NCBI GenBank assembly: GCA_030562195.1
Contig: JAUJPP010000005.1
Location: 2,604,001-2,668,000 of the forward strand
Reading direction: 5' to 3'
Length of the DNA stretch: 64,000 bases
DNA from: Nipponacmea schrenckii
Lineage: Eukaryota; Mollusca; Gastropoda; Lottiidae
Every line of letters begins with the position of its first letter. Positions within the stretch are counted from its first letter, which is position 1. The translations under genes and the position numbers were made by a program. The notes beneath the pieces were generated by a model. That model saw only the letters and a program-made list of their open reading frames with translations. It searched no databases and was not told the origin of the DNA. Shown piece by piece: positions 43,430 through 54,780 of the stretch.

Positions 43430-46400
43430 TCAAGTTATTGGCTTTCATCCCAGGCAATAAGACCCAAATATGAAAAAAAATCATAACTTTTCAAAATTAA
43501 AAAATCAAGCTAAAATGTTGCTCTTTTCCTAATAATTAGACACCAGAGACTTCAAAAAACTCATAAAAACAAATTAAACACGGTCAGTTTTTAAACTAGA
43601 ATTTTTTTCATTTTGCACAATTTTCCACAAAAATGCTCAAAACAAAAACATTTTTTGCAGCCAAACTTAAAAGGTTACAGAGCTGAAATTTGCGGGCATG
43701 TCCCCCGTGGTGTATGTGGACAATTGGAAAAAAACAGAACTCAAATATCTGCCTTAGTTTAAGAGAAACCTTCGAAAAGTTTCAAGTGATTGGCTTGCAT
43801 TATAGGTCATAAGAGCCAAATATGAAAAAAATCATAACTTTGCAAAATAAACTAATTAAGCTCAAATGTTGCTCTTTTCCTAATAATTAGACCCCAGAGA
43901 CTTCGAAAAACTCATAAAAACAAATTAAACACGGTCAGTTTTTTTTTCATTTTGCACACAAATTTCAACAAAAACGCTCAAAACAAAAACATTTTTTGCA
44001 GCCAAAGTTACGAGGTTACAGAGCTGAAATTTGCAGGAATTTCCCCCGAGGTCTATGTGGACAATTGGAAAAAAGCACAACTCAAATATCTGCCTTAGTT
44101 TAGGAGAAACCTTTGAAAAGGTTTCAAGTGACTGGCTTGCATTATAGGTCATAAGAGCCAAATATGAAAAAAATCATAACTTTGCAAAATAAACTAATTA
44201 AGCTCAAATGTTGCTCTTTTCCTAATAATTAGACCCCAGAGACTTCGAAAAACTCATAAAAACAAATTAAACACGGTCAGTTTTCAAACTAGAATTTTTT
44301 TCATTTTGCACAATTTTCCACAAAAATGCTCAAAACAAAAACATTTTTTGCAGCCAAAGTTACAAAGTTACAGAGCTGAAATTTGCAGGCATTTCCCCCG
44401 AGGACTATGTGGACAATTAGAAAAAAACACAACTCAAATATCTGCCTTAGTTTAGGAGAAACCTTCGAAAAAGTTTCAAGTGACTGGCTTGCATTATAGG
44501 TCATAAGAGCCAAAAATGAAAAAAATCATAACTTTGCAAAATAAACCAATTAAGCTCAAATGTTGCTCTTTTCCTAATAATTAGACCCCAGAGACTTCAA
44601 AAAACTCATAAAAACAAATTAAACACGGTCAGTTTTCAAACTAGAATTTTTTTTTTAATTTTGCACAATTTTTCACTAAAATGCTCAAAACAAAAACATT
44701 TTTTGCAGCTAAAGTAACAAAGTTACAGAGCTGAAATTTGCAGGCATGTCCCCTGTGGTGTATGTGGACAATTAGAAAAAAACAGAACTCAAATATCTGC
44801 CTTAGTTTAGGAGAAACCTTCGAAAAAGTTTCAAGTGACTGGCTTGCATTATAGGTCATAAGAGCCAAATATGAAAAAAATCATAACTTTGCAAAATAAA
44901 CTAATTAAGCTCAAATGTTGCTCTTTTCCTAATAATTAGACCCCAGAGACTTCGAAAAACTCATAAAAACAAATTAAACACGGTCAGTTTTCAAACTAGA
45001 ATTTTTTTTCAATTTTGCACAATTTTCCATAAAAATGCTCAAAACAAAAACATTTTTTGCAGCTAAAGTTACAAAGTTACAGAGCTGGAATTTGCAGGCA
45101 TGTCCCCCGTGGTGTATGTGGACAATTGGAAAAAAAAAAACAGAACTCAAATATCTGCCTTAGTTTAAGAGAAACCTTCGAAAAGTTTCAAGTGATTAGC
45201 TTGCATTATAGGTCATAAGAGCCAAATATGAAAAAAATCATAACTTTGCGAAATCAACTAATTAAGCTCAAATGTTGCACTTTTCCTAATAATTAGACCC
45301 CAGAGACTTGATAAAACTCATAAAAACAAATTAAACACGGTCAGTTTTCAAACAAGATTTTTTTTATTTTGCACACAATTCAACAAAAATGCTCAAAACA
45401 AAAACATTTTTTGCAGCTAAAGTTACAAAGTTACAGAGCTGGAATTTGCAGGCATGTCCCCCGTGGTGTATGTGGACAATTGGAAAAAAACAGAACTCAA
45501 ATATCTGCCTTAGTTTAGGAGAAACCTTCGAAAAAGTTTCAAGTGACTGGCTTGCATTATAGGTCATAAGAGCCAAATATGAAAAAAATCATAACTTTGC
45601 AAAATAAACTAATTAAGCTCAAATGTTGCTCTTTTCCTAATAATTAGACCCCAGAGACTTCGAAAAACTCATAAAAACAAATTAAACACGGTCAGTTTTC
45701 AAACTAGAATTTTTTTTAAATTTTGCACACAATTCCACAAAAATGCTCAAAACAAAAACATTTTTTGCAGCTAAAGTAACAAAGTTACAGAGCTGAAATT
45801 TGCAGGCATGTCCCCCAAGGTCTATGTGGAAAATAAGAAAAACTCAGAACTCAAATATCTGCCTTAGTTTAAGAGAAACCTTCGAAAAAGTTTCAAATGA
45901 CTGGCTTGCATTATAGTTCATAAGAGCCAAATATGAAAAAAATCATAACTTTGCAAAATAAACTAATTAAGCTCAAATGTTGCTCTTTTCCTAATAATTA
46001 GACCCCAGAGACTTCAAAAAACTCATAAAAACAAATTAAACACGGTCAGTTTTCAAACTAGAATTTTTTTTCAATTTTGCACAATTTTCCACAAAAATGC
46101 TCAAAACAAAAACATTTTTTGCAGCCAAAGTTACAAGGTTACAGAGCTGAAATTTGCGGGCAAGTCCCCCTGAGGTGTATGTGGACAATTTAAAAAAAAA
46201 CGAACTAAAATATCTGCCAAATATGAAAAAAAAAATCATAACTTTGCAAAATAAACTAATTAAGCTCAAATGTTGCTCTTTTCCTAATAATTAGACCCCA
46301 GAGACTTCGAAAAACTCATAAAAAAAATTAAACACGGTCAGTTTTCAAACTAGAATTTTTTTATTTTGCACACAATTCCACAAAAATGCTCAAAACAATT

Positions 46401-46490
46401 AAGGTCAAATGTTGCTTGTTTTCTACTAATTAGACCCCAGAGACTTCGAAAAACTCAAAAAAAAACAAATTAAACACGGTCACTTTTCAA
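43430..46490. repeat. 354-bp satellite, about 8.5 units
   Basis: A head-to-tail array; the key block TTAGACCCCAGAGACTTC recurs near 43540, 43889, 44229, 44581, 44937, 45294, 45646, 46001, 46293 and 46433. The first eight intervals are about 350-356 bp, and the last units are truncated (about 290 and 140 bp). Copies are highly similar. The minus strand of most units keeps an open frame of 70-78 codons starting MALMTYNASQSLETFSKVSP. I see no known domain in it, and it is probably a by-product of low divergence. Confidence 0.95.
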
Positions 46491-46799
46491 AGAAACTATC
46501 AAACCTTAGGAAAACCATTTATACGTATTACCAAAGTCACATTTTGTTCCATAAGACTAATCTAGAGACCCCAATCTGCTATGTAGTCAAGCGCTTTCAA
46601 TAAAGACCTATCTAACAATGATAACAAAACGGTTAGATATTCATGTCTAGTATTTTGAAAACTATGAATTATATTATTTAGATGAAGATTTACAATATGG
46701 TTGTAAGTGTATCTAAATTATTTATCTTCTGTTCCATCTTAACCTGTAACCAAGAAACAAAACGTTATATAAGTAACAAACAAGACTCACTTACCCTTA

Positions 46800-47470
46800 T
46801 CTAGAAACACGTCTATAGTCTTTACCGTTATCTATAACTATTCTTCTAAACCATTATCTACAACTATTTTCTTAAACCATTATCTAGAACTATTTTTCTA
46901 AACCATTATCTATAACTATTCATGTTAACCATTATCTATATCTATTCTGCTTAACCATTATCTATATCTATTCTGCTTAACCATTATCTCTAACTATTCT
47001 TCTAAACCATTATCTAGAACTATTCTTCTAAACCATTATCTATAACTATTCTTCTAAACCATTATCTAGAACTATTCTTCTAAACCATTATCTAGAACTA
47101 TTCTTCTAAACCATTATCTAGAACTATTCTTCTAAACCATTATCTAGAACTATTCTTCTAAACCATTATCTATAACTATCCTTCTAAACCATTATCTAGA
47201 ACTATTCTTCTAAACCATTATCTATAACTATTCTTCTAAACCATTATCTATAACTATTCTTCTAAACCATTATCTATAACTATTCTTCTAAACCATTATC
47301 TAGAACTATTCTTCTAAACCATTATCTATAACTATTCTTCTTAACCATTATCTATAACTATTCTTCTAAACCATTATCTATAACTATTCTTCTAAACCAT
47401 TATCTTAAACTATTCTTCTAAACCATTATCTATAACTATTCTTCTTAACCGTTATCTGTAACAATTTTAA
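46800..47470. repeat. 26-bp minisatellite
   Basis: About 25 copies of AAACCATTATCTATAACTAT then TCTTCT, with alternating tagaac/tataac variants. 46491-46799 and 47471-47880 show no gene. Confidence 0.93.
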
Positions 47471-47884
47471 CAATGATCTATAACTTTTCGTATTAACCAT
47501 TATTGGGTGAAATGGATTAATGGTAATAATTTCGACTTGGGTGAATCGAATCTTATCATGCGGTAAAGCTTCTTCCAGATCGATTTCAAACAGAAGCCTT
47601 TGTCATAGTGTTAGAAATCTTTGGACCAAAGGTACTGTTGGTGACAAGCATTAAGGGCCTGATCTACCCAATCCCTAGAATAATATTACGATAATATCCC
47701 ACTTAAATGGATTATACCACTTAATATTATTTCATAATCTGACTTTAACGCAGGACCGATGGGCTCAAGAAGTATAATCCTTTAAACCGTTTAATGATAT
47801 TACCGGATTTTGGATGTTTGGATATAACTTCATTTCATTTGTCCGTATCATGTTTAGTATTCGAATTCCACGTGAGGTTTACAT

Positions 47885-48885
47885 TCAATTCAATCAAAAA
47901 TACAAAACCTAGCTCTTCACTTACTGAGTTTCATCCCTACCCGTTTTGTTCCTACCCATTTCAACCCAACCCGTTTCGCTCCTACCCATTTTATCCTAAC
48001 GCGTTCGCTCTTACCCGTTTCAACCCTTCTCGTTTCGCTCCTTCCCATTTCACCCCTTCCCGTTTCACTCCTTCCCATTTCACTCCTACCCATTTCATTT
48101 CACCTCTACCCGTTTCACTTATCCGTTTCGCTCCTACCAATTTCACCTCTCACCGTTTCACTCATAACGCGTATCGCTACCACCCCCAACCAATTTCATC
48201 CTTACCCGTTTCGCTTCTTCCCATTTCACTCCTGCCCGCTTCAATCCTTCCGAATCACCCCTACCCGTTTCACTCCTTCCCATTTCACTGCTTCCCAAAC
48301 CGTTTCGATCCAACCCATTTCACCTCTACCCATTTCGCTCCTACCCGTTTCATCCTTACGCGTTCGCTCCGACACGTTTCACCCCTACCCGCTTCGCTCC
48401 TTCCTATTTTGCCTCTTCCCGTTTCACTCCTTCCCATTTCACTGCTTCCCAAACCGTCTCGATCCAACCCATTTCACCCCAACCCATTTCGCTCCTACCC
48501 ATTTCATTTCATCTATACCCGTTTCACTTATCCGTTTCTATCCTACCTATTTCACCCCTATCCGTTCCGCTCATTACCAGTTTCGTTCCCACCCATTTCA
48601 TCCCTACCCATTTCGCTTCTTCCCATTTCATCCCAACCCATTTCGCGCTCCTACCCATTCCAACCCTTCGCGTTTCTCTCCTTCCTTTATCACCCCTTCC
48701 AGTTTCGCTGCTTCCCATTTCACCTCTGCCCGTTCCGCTGCTTAAAACTTTCACTCCTAACCATTTCACTTACCCGTTTCGCCTCTTCCCATTTCACCCC
48801 TAACCATTTCACTTACTCGTTTCGCTCTTTCCATTAGACCCCTACCAGTTTCGCTCCACCCCTCCCGTTTCTCTCCATCCCATTC
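47885..48885. repeat. Pyrimidine-rich, strand-asymmetric degenerate repeat
   Basis: About 1 kb built from CCCATTTCACTCCTACCCGT-like units of roughly 14-16 bp; the plus strand is almost free of G except in CpG (CGTTTC, CGCTCC). A frame of 347 codons stays open on the plus strand (PFRSYPFHP-type peptide). The open frame follows from a pyrimidine-rich strand rarely spelling stop codons, so I do not call a gene. Confidence 0.85.
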
Positions 48886-49370
48886 CATGACTTTTGATGG
48901 GTGATGTTTAATGGATTTTATTAGGATTATTTGGAGGTATCGGGGACTTTTATGTACTGGTTATATTGTGTAAGTCATAACGTTAGTTCAATTCGTCTTA
49001 CATTATTTGTCATTTTAATTTCATTCTATTCTCCCAGACCACCTCGGTGAAATTTCGTTTGTTTATTTACAAAATAGACAAGTTGGCTAATGTGTATTTT
49101 GAGAGCTTACTAAATACCCCTTTGTATTCAATTGACAAAACTCGACACCTTTTCAATGAAGCGTAAAGTTCAATACTCGATCACTTAACCCTTTCGTGTT
49201 TGTATTTTTTACAGACTTGACAATCGAGAAGTCCTTGGTTGCGTTCGAATCTTTTACCACATAATAATATATTTCATAATTGACCGATTAAATTTATTTT
49301 AAACCGGACAAGTCATCGAACGCAGATATATAGTCATGGATATCAAGTCACGTGTACGTATAAGGTTTTC
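48886..49370. other. Gene-free stretch
   Basis: No coding sequence, transposon end or tandem repeat is recognised. Confidence 0.4.
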
Positions 49371-49548
49371 TAAGTCAACCTGCCCAAATGACCTAATCCT
49401 AATCCACCGCGCATGCGTAAAAGGTGAAATACCTGTAAAAGAGATTATCGAATGTTATTCGAATTCATGTTTTGAATAGCGGCAGACGACAAATTTTGAC
49501 CGGGTTTTATATGTCAACAGGATTTATGTATATTTAATACTAAAAAAG
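49371..49548 (+). promoter_or_regulatory. Probable promoter and non-coding first exon of the Ser-rich gene
   Basis: A CpG-containing stretch with a CACGTG (about 49350) and an NRF1-like CGCGCATGCGT at 49408-49418 is followed by sequence ending in a strong donor, AAAAAG/GTGAGTAAAA (exon end 49548). The next acceptor in phase-free 5' UTR position is at 52408-52409. The link between the two is inferred from order and strand. Confidence 0.4.
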
Positions 49549-49719
49549 GTGAGTAAAATGCGTGAGGTGATGGGGCGTTGGGTGAGGGGACTTTGAAGGG
49601 GTTAGTAAGCGAGCACCCATTGTAAGAGGGAGGGAGGGGGGATGGGGCATGCTACGGAACTATACCGGTCTATATGTGAATAATAAAAAAAACAATCAAG
49701 TCAATAGGTTGTGGCAAGC

Positions 49720-49993
49720 GATTTGTGTGAGCATTCGTGTCCGTGGGAGGGGGACGACGAGAAAGGAGGAAGGGGGCTAGAGGGGGGGGGGGGTAGGGGG
49801 TTGGGGGTTGCTGTCATACGACACAGAACTTTATCTGGTTCACCGGACACCGAACACCGATGCAATACTAAAAACAAAATCAGAGGACTATGTGGGGTTT
49901 GTGTGTTGGTATTATTATTATTTGGGGGGGGGGGGGGCGGTTAGTGTTTAAGAAATGGAATGAATGGAGTTTTACGTCCTACTTTTCTGCACC
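49720..49993. repeat. G-rich tracts followed by a SINE-A 3' end
   Basis: Runs of G (about 49775-49800 and 49925-49940) interleave with GGAGGAAGGGGGCTAG-type purine sequence. 49952-49993 is a minus-sense SINE-A 3' end (AATGGAATGAATGGAGTTTT, ACGTCCTACTTTTCTGCACC). 49994-50570 shows nothing else. Confidence 0.6.
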
Positions 49994-50574
49994 AGGTAGT
50001 GTTTAAGGGGGAGGTCACAAGGGGAAAAAACGTGGGGTGGTAGATGTGTTGGGGTGTCAATGGAATTTTTATCGTCAATAAGAGGAAGTCAATTAGATAT
50101 TACGATCACAGATTTTGCGATAGTTACCAAGGAAGATATATTGAGAAGAAGATGGGGGTGGGGGTTCGAGGATTCCAGAAAAGAGCTCGGGTCCGTTTTC
50201 GATACGGTGACCAAATCCACAAAAACATTATCTACATAGCATTTCTGACACGTAGATCATTATGTCACTAAGGCGCACAGGTGTACATTCTAGGACTGCC
50301 TTCATAGACTGATTATGCCTTAAGAGGAACCGTCCACGGCGTGAAATGATCTACAGACTTTGCATTTACTAAGAAGCTTATTGAGCACAGAAATGTTTCA
50401 TGGATACCAGAAAATTTATCTCTAGCCCTTTCGACTAAAAACTGCCTTCATTCTTGGACTGAGCATAACAGAAAACTGCCACCTTCATAGATCATGATTC
50501 CTTACAGAGGAACCGCCCTTCAGGTCTGGAATGTCTAGTACTTGCTTTTAACTGAATTAAGCCATCCAAATGTT

Positions 50575-51550
50575 TAAGGCCATACAGAATTTACTGCCGA
50601 AACTCCTTCATTGCTGACTACAGAAAACTACCTTCATTCTGACTACAGAAAACTGCCTTCATTCTGACTACATAAAATGCTTCATCTTCTGACTTCTGAC
50701 TACATGAAAACTGCCTTCATTCTGACTACAAAAACTCCTTCATTATGCTAAGAGAACGTCCCACAGCTAGAAGCTGTCTTATTCTGACTACATAACCCCT
50801 CTTCATTCTTACTACAGAAAACTGCCTTCATTCTGACTACAGAAAACTCCTTCATTCTGCTACAGAAAACTGCCTTCATTCTGACTACAGAAAACTGCCT
50901 TCATTCTGACTACAGAAAACTGCCTTCATTCTGACTACAGAAAACTGCCTTCATTCTGACTACAGAAAACTGCCTTCATTCTGACTACAGAAGACTGTCT
51001 TCATTCTGACTACAGAACACCGCCTTCATTCTTACTACAGAAAACTGCATTCATTCTGACTACAAACAAAAACCTGCCTTCATTCTGACTACAGAACACT
51101 GTTTTACCAGGACAGCGGCATTAGCCTACTCTTTTCGCCGATTACCAACAGGTCGTGGAATGTCCAGTACTTGTTTTATCACTGAATTAAGCCATCCAAA
51201 TGTTTCAAGGCCATACAGAATTAGCCTGAAAACTGCCTTCATTTTGACTGGATACAGAAAACTCCCTTCATTCTGACTACAGAAAACTCCCTTCATTCTG
51301 ACTAAAGAAAACTGCCTTCAATCTGACTACAGAAGACTGTCTTCATTCTGACTACAGAACACCGCCTTCAATAAAACTGCCTTTATTTTGACTAGATACA
51401 GAAAACTGCCTTCATTCTGACTACAGAAAACTGCCTTCATTCTGACTACAGAAAACTGCCTTCAATCTGACTACAGAAAACTGCCTTCATTCTGACTACA
51501 GAAAACTACCTTCTTTCTGACCACATAAAACTGCCTGTATTTTGACTACA
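50575..51550. repeat. 25-bp minisatellite, irregular
   Basis: About 30 copies of GACTACAGAAAACTGCCTTC then ATTCT. A central tidy block (50810-51060) is flanked by ragged copies. Near 51100-51240 and again at 51555 the array is broken by SINE-A body sequence (GACAGCGGCATTAGCCTA). Confidence 0.9.
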
Positions 51551-51554
51551 GAAC

Positions 51555-51700
51555 AGTTTTGTCAGGACAGCGGCATTAGCCTAGTCTTTTTGCCGATTAC
51601 CAACTGTCGAGGGATCTTTAACGTGCACAGCCTATACCACACGGGGCCTGGGTTTATTGGCCAAGTATGAGTCACACTACAAATTAATTCCGCTTGGCCT
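51555..51700 (-). mobile_element. SINE-A body fragment
   Basis: Minus-sense body with CCAACTGTCGAGGGATCTTT, AACGTGCACAGCC and CTGGGTTTATTGGCC, matching the central part of 11563-11884. Confidence 0.7.
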
Positions 51701-51849
51701 AAGTGATCGAATATTACCCATTATGATTTATAAGTCAGACTTTCGACTTTCCTGGTTTAAAGCCAAATACATTTTATAACCCACACAATAGGTCGACGGC
51801 CTAGAAATTTAGTTTTATACCTGAAACACGTTTCGAGGGTAAAGCTCTC

Positions 51850-52115
51850 TGTCAGTATGTTATCTACCTACATCTGCATTCATTTGTGTTTTTGTATTTG
51901 ATTGCATACGAAGCACGAGTGACAGCGCCATTCTTAAATGTGTTATACATCTGCAGTCACTTGTGTCTTTTGATTTGATTGTATACGAAGCAGTGACATT
52001 GTCATTATGAAAAATTAAATGACAAACGGATACGTAGTTAAATTTGTATTTACTACACCCGTGACTACCTTGTGTTTTATTATTTGATTGTATACGAACC
52101 AGGTGTGAAATAACC
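51850..52115. repeat. About 90-bp repeat, three copies
   Basis: Copies share TTGATTGTATACGAAGCA, CACTTGTGTCTTTTGATTTG and CATTATGAAA-like blocks, with strong divergence. 52116-52409 shows nothing else. Confidence 0.65.
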
Positions 52116-52495
52116 ATTATGTAATGTGATACAGATAGTTGAAATTAACGTCAATATGAATTGGTAAGGCATATAGACATTTGATATGCAAGATATATAC
52201 GTTTACCATGTGTCACTAGAAATCACTTTTTTAAATTTAAAAAGGGATCCGGATGGCTGATCGTTGATCATTTAACAAGAAATTAACCGTGTATGACTTA
52301 TTGTTAACGATTATCGATTCGGCTGCTCATTCTTAGAAGTGATCCGGGTAGCTTAATTATTGCTTGGTTGCTATACGACGCACTCATTTGGGAAATTTTG
52401 TCTTTTCAGGTAACACCAGAGAAGTAGCCTACACACTGAAAACTGTGATTCTTCTTAATCCCGGATAAGCAGTTTATGATGTCATTTCCGGTAAT

Positions 52496-53236
52496 ATGAA
52501 TTCTAACAAATTGGGACTTCCTCCAATATTTGACCGTAGCAGAACTTTAAGTGAATCATCGGATTATAATTCGTCCGTTTCCAGACGCGCCCGGAAGCAG
52601 AGTGAGTCGTCCATCTTGGATTTGGTGTCAAGGTCACCGCACAGCTTCTCGTCCTCGTCAGCGAATTCTCATATTTCCGGAAGTCATTCATATAATCGTC
52701 AGTCCCGCACAAAAGCGTTGAGTACCATAGATCAAACGATCAACAACTCGAATAAACTCGGAACGTTATTCGAACAGACTTTCAATGAACTAAATAGGAA
52801 CACAGAGCTCAGTTCGATTACAGATAGAGGAACAATGCCAAGTAAAACAAGTGTTCTCAGAACACGGTCCAATCCGCTCGAGAGCACGACGACAATTGGA
52901 GGAAAACTCACTAGTGTGAAAACGAGTTCGAGGAACACAAACGTATCCGTCAGTTCAAAAGGATTCACAAAACCACCCCTAAAGAGAATCAATTCAGACC
53001 TAAAGACAAATCCGGAACGAAAAAATTCCAAGTATTCCCTACGTCGAATGACGGTGAACAATTCGTCGCCCAAGCCAACGCTCGGTTTCAATTTCGAGAA
53101 AAGACTAAGTTTAGATTCTAATGGGAACTCCAAACCCAGTGTTCGAACGCCGAAAACGAAAAGACGGCCATCTTTTAATAAACAGCAACGTGTCGAACGC
53201 ATGAAATCGAATGCAAATGACGATCTGAGTGAATAG
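52496..53236 (+). CDS. Ser-rich basic protein of unknown function, frame broken near the 3' end
   Basis: I do not recognise a family. The frame encodes 246 aa, mostly low-complexity, rich in Ser, Asn, Arg and Lys (RTLSESSDYNSSVSRRARKQ; PPLKRINSDL; KTKRRPSFNKQQRVERMK). Many RxxS and SP sites could be phosphorylated, and no signal peptide or membrane segment is seen. It is probably disordered. The exon opens at an acceptor at 52408-52409 after TCTTTTCAG. The ATG at 52496 overlaps the stop of a seven-codon upstream frame (52476-52499), as ATGA. After the stop at 53234, coding-like sequence goes on in the +1 frame (ESEEEFDERVLEWLEGVREA, ending in a CCCCCC run). It then shifts again to a frame ending at 53385 (IVYEDTPPQSDNAIHIVYQD). 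The acidic tail looks like the real C-terminus, so two indels, real or from sequencing, separate it from the body. Confidence 0.6.
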   Translation: MNSNKLGLPPIFDRSRTLSESSDYNSSVSRRARKQSESSILDLVSRSPHSFSSSSANSHISGSHSYNRQSRTKALSTIDQTINNSNKLGTLFEQTFNELNRNTELSSITDRGTMPSKTSVLRTRSNPLESTTTIGGKLTSVKTSSRNTNVSVSSKGFTKPPLKRINSDLKTNPERKNSKYSLRRMTVNNSSPKPTLGFNFEKRLSLDSNGNSKPSVRTPKTKRRPSFNKQQRVERMKSNANDDLSE

Positions 53237-53569
53237 TGAAAGCGAGGAGGAATTCGATGAACGCGTTTTGGAATGGCTTGAGGGGGTGCGAGAAGCGGAG
53301 GCTCCCCCCTGAGCAAGAGATCGTGTATGAGGACACCCCGCCCCAATCTGACAATGCCATTCATATTGTGTACCAGGACTCGTGATCTAGTGTTATGTTC
53401 GAGTATATGCTTAGAACGCACCCGCATGTGTTCGGCATAATACTTGAATCTAGTGCTATAAATAAGAATTATATACTAGTATTGCCAAATGGAAACTCTA
53501 AATTGGAATTTTAGCATTGGTTAATTTCGGACGGATCCACTAGCGTCATTTTCTGGGGGTTCTTTATGC

Positions 53570-53665
53570 CAGTTGTCCCAGTTGTAAATGGGTATCTGGA
53601 AAAATCAATGCCACGAGGTTTAGTCAAAGATTAGTCGTTATCCATGTAAAATTTAGTCGTTTAAA
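53570..53665 (+). mobile_element. SINE-B fragment, plus sense
   Basis: CAGTTGTAAATGGGTATCTG, AATCAATGCCACGAGGTTTA and GTTATCCATGTAAAATTTAG follow the SINE-B body and tail order in plus orientation, diverged. Confidence 0.5.
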
Positions 53666-53863
53666 TGTGTCTGATAAGCGTATATGGTCTAAAAGGGATT
53701 GACACGCCAAAAAACGTTTACATAATACCAATTGAGAAGGTTGTCAACGTTGTTGACAACGAGGTGTATTTGTTTACTTTGATCTCGACACTTCAAAGGG
53801 TTAATATTCAGTGACCTAGTGCCATATATCTTAACCCTTTTAATACCGGTAGTATATCTATTT

Positions 53864-53950
53864 TTAGTCCGAAACTTGCTGACTCTCCCCAAGCCATATC
53901 TGTCCAAATAGCTATCAGAGGATGGGAATAGTCAGCAAGTTTCGGACTAA
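53864..53950. mobile_element. Hairpin element with 21-bp perfect inverted ends
   Basis: The left end 53864-53884 and right end 53930-53950 (AGTCAGCAAGTTTCGGACTA plus one base) are perfect inverted copies around a 45-bp centre (AGCCATATCTGTCCAAATAG). The centre and parts of the ends recur at 27091-27175 and 27340-27415. A very small MITE or foldback family is the likeliest reading. Confidence 0.7.
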
Positions 53951-53984
53951 TCTGTTTTGTGACGAATGAATTTGAGTTTGTGTC

Positions 53985-54345
53985 TGAAAGTTAGACCCAT
54001 CAAGACAAAGCTAATAGAATTTTTCAACAGAAAAGATCAGAAAAACGTTTTTTTTTGTCCTTTTCGCGCCGTTTGACAACCCTCGTTTTCCTTCAACAGT
54101 ATAAGCATTCGACAGCCATCGTTTTTTCTTTTAATTATTCGACAACCATCGCTTTTTCCTTAATTTCTATTTAATTATTGGACAACCCTTTTTTACAATA
54201 GGATTCGATAAGCATCGGTTTTTTAATTATTCGACAACCTTCGTGTTTTCTTAAATAAGCAATCGACAACCTTCGTATTTTTCTTAAATTAGCATTCGGC
54301 AACCCTCGTATTTATCCTTGAATTAGCATTCGATAATCTTCAAAA
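53985..54345. repeat. Diverged repeat of about 40-45 bp
   Basis: Eight loose copies of TTCGACAACCATCGTTTTTT, CTTAATTA type. 54346-54741 shows no gene; a GTAGGCCTAC palindrome lies at 54353-54362. Confidence 0.6.
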
Positions 54346-54741
54346 TTTAATAGTAGGCCTACACGAAAAAGGTTGACTGTTCCACTTAAAGATAAACGGC
54401 TAATTTTGAATCGTTGTTTTGTTTGCTTACTTATTTAACCCTTAAAACGCCGAATTTAAATTAACAAACACTTGGTATCGATTGACAACGCTATTTGTTT
54501 ATTTGAACGGCGGTTATAGAGTTAAAAACGACTTTGTTAATTTTCGACCCCCCCTAAAGTTCCTAATACAAAAGTCAATGGACTCCACTTCAGAAAATCA
54601 AACAAATTCGACAATACTTACTTTTAGCAAGTCATGCATGATGACTTGAGCTTTTGAAGGGTCGCTAGTCGCGTTCGATAAGCAACCCTTGCTAATATAC
54701 TTAGGCTTTATAATTAACTTAAAGCAATCTAATTGATTGTA

Positions 54742-54780
54742 GCTCACCTGTTTCGGATACAAGATCTTCATCAGGGTAGT
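54742..54780 (-). ncRNA. Hammerhead-like core, possibly from a Penelope-like element
   Basis: On the minus strand CTGATGA is followed by a short stem-loop (GAT-CTTGT-ATC) and then CGAAAC, the order of a hammerhead ribozyme core. The closing base pair of stem II is an A-C mismatch, and stems I and III are not clearly formed, so activity is doubtful. Such cores are known at the ends of Penelope-like elements and retrozymes. 54781-55300 holds no recognised gene. Confidence 0.28.

Noticed and set aside
47794..48837. 347-codon open frame (PFRSYPFHP-type peptide)
   Set aside because: It is a translation of a pyrimidine-rich degenerate repeat. Stops are rare because the strand lacks A and G together; there are no splice signals, domain or non-repeat residues after the first 40.
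52732..53427. 231-codon minus-strand frame opposite the Ser-rich gene
   Set aside because: The plus strand has the better case (acceptor, start context, coding-like tail), and the minus frame has no domain; it is a shadow.
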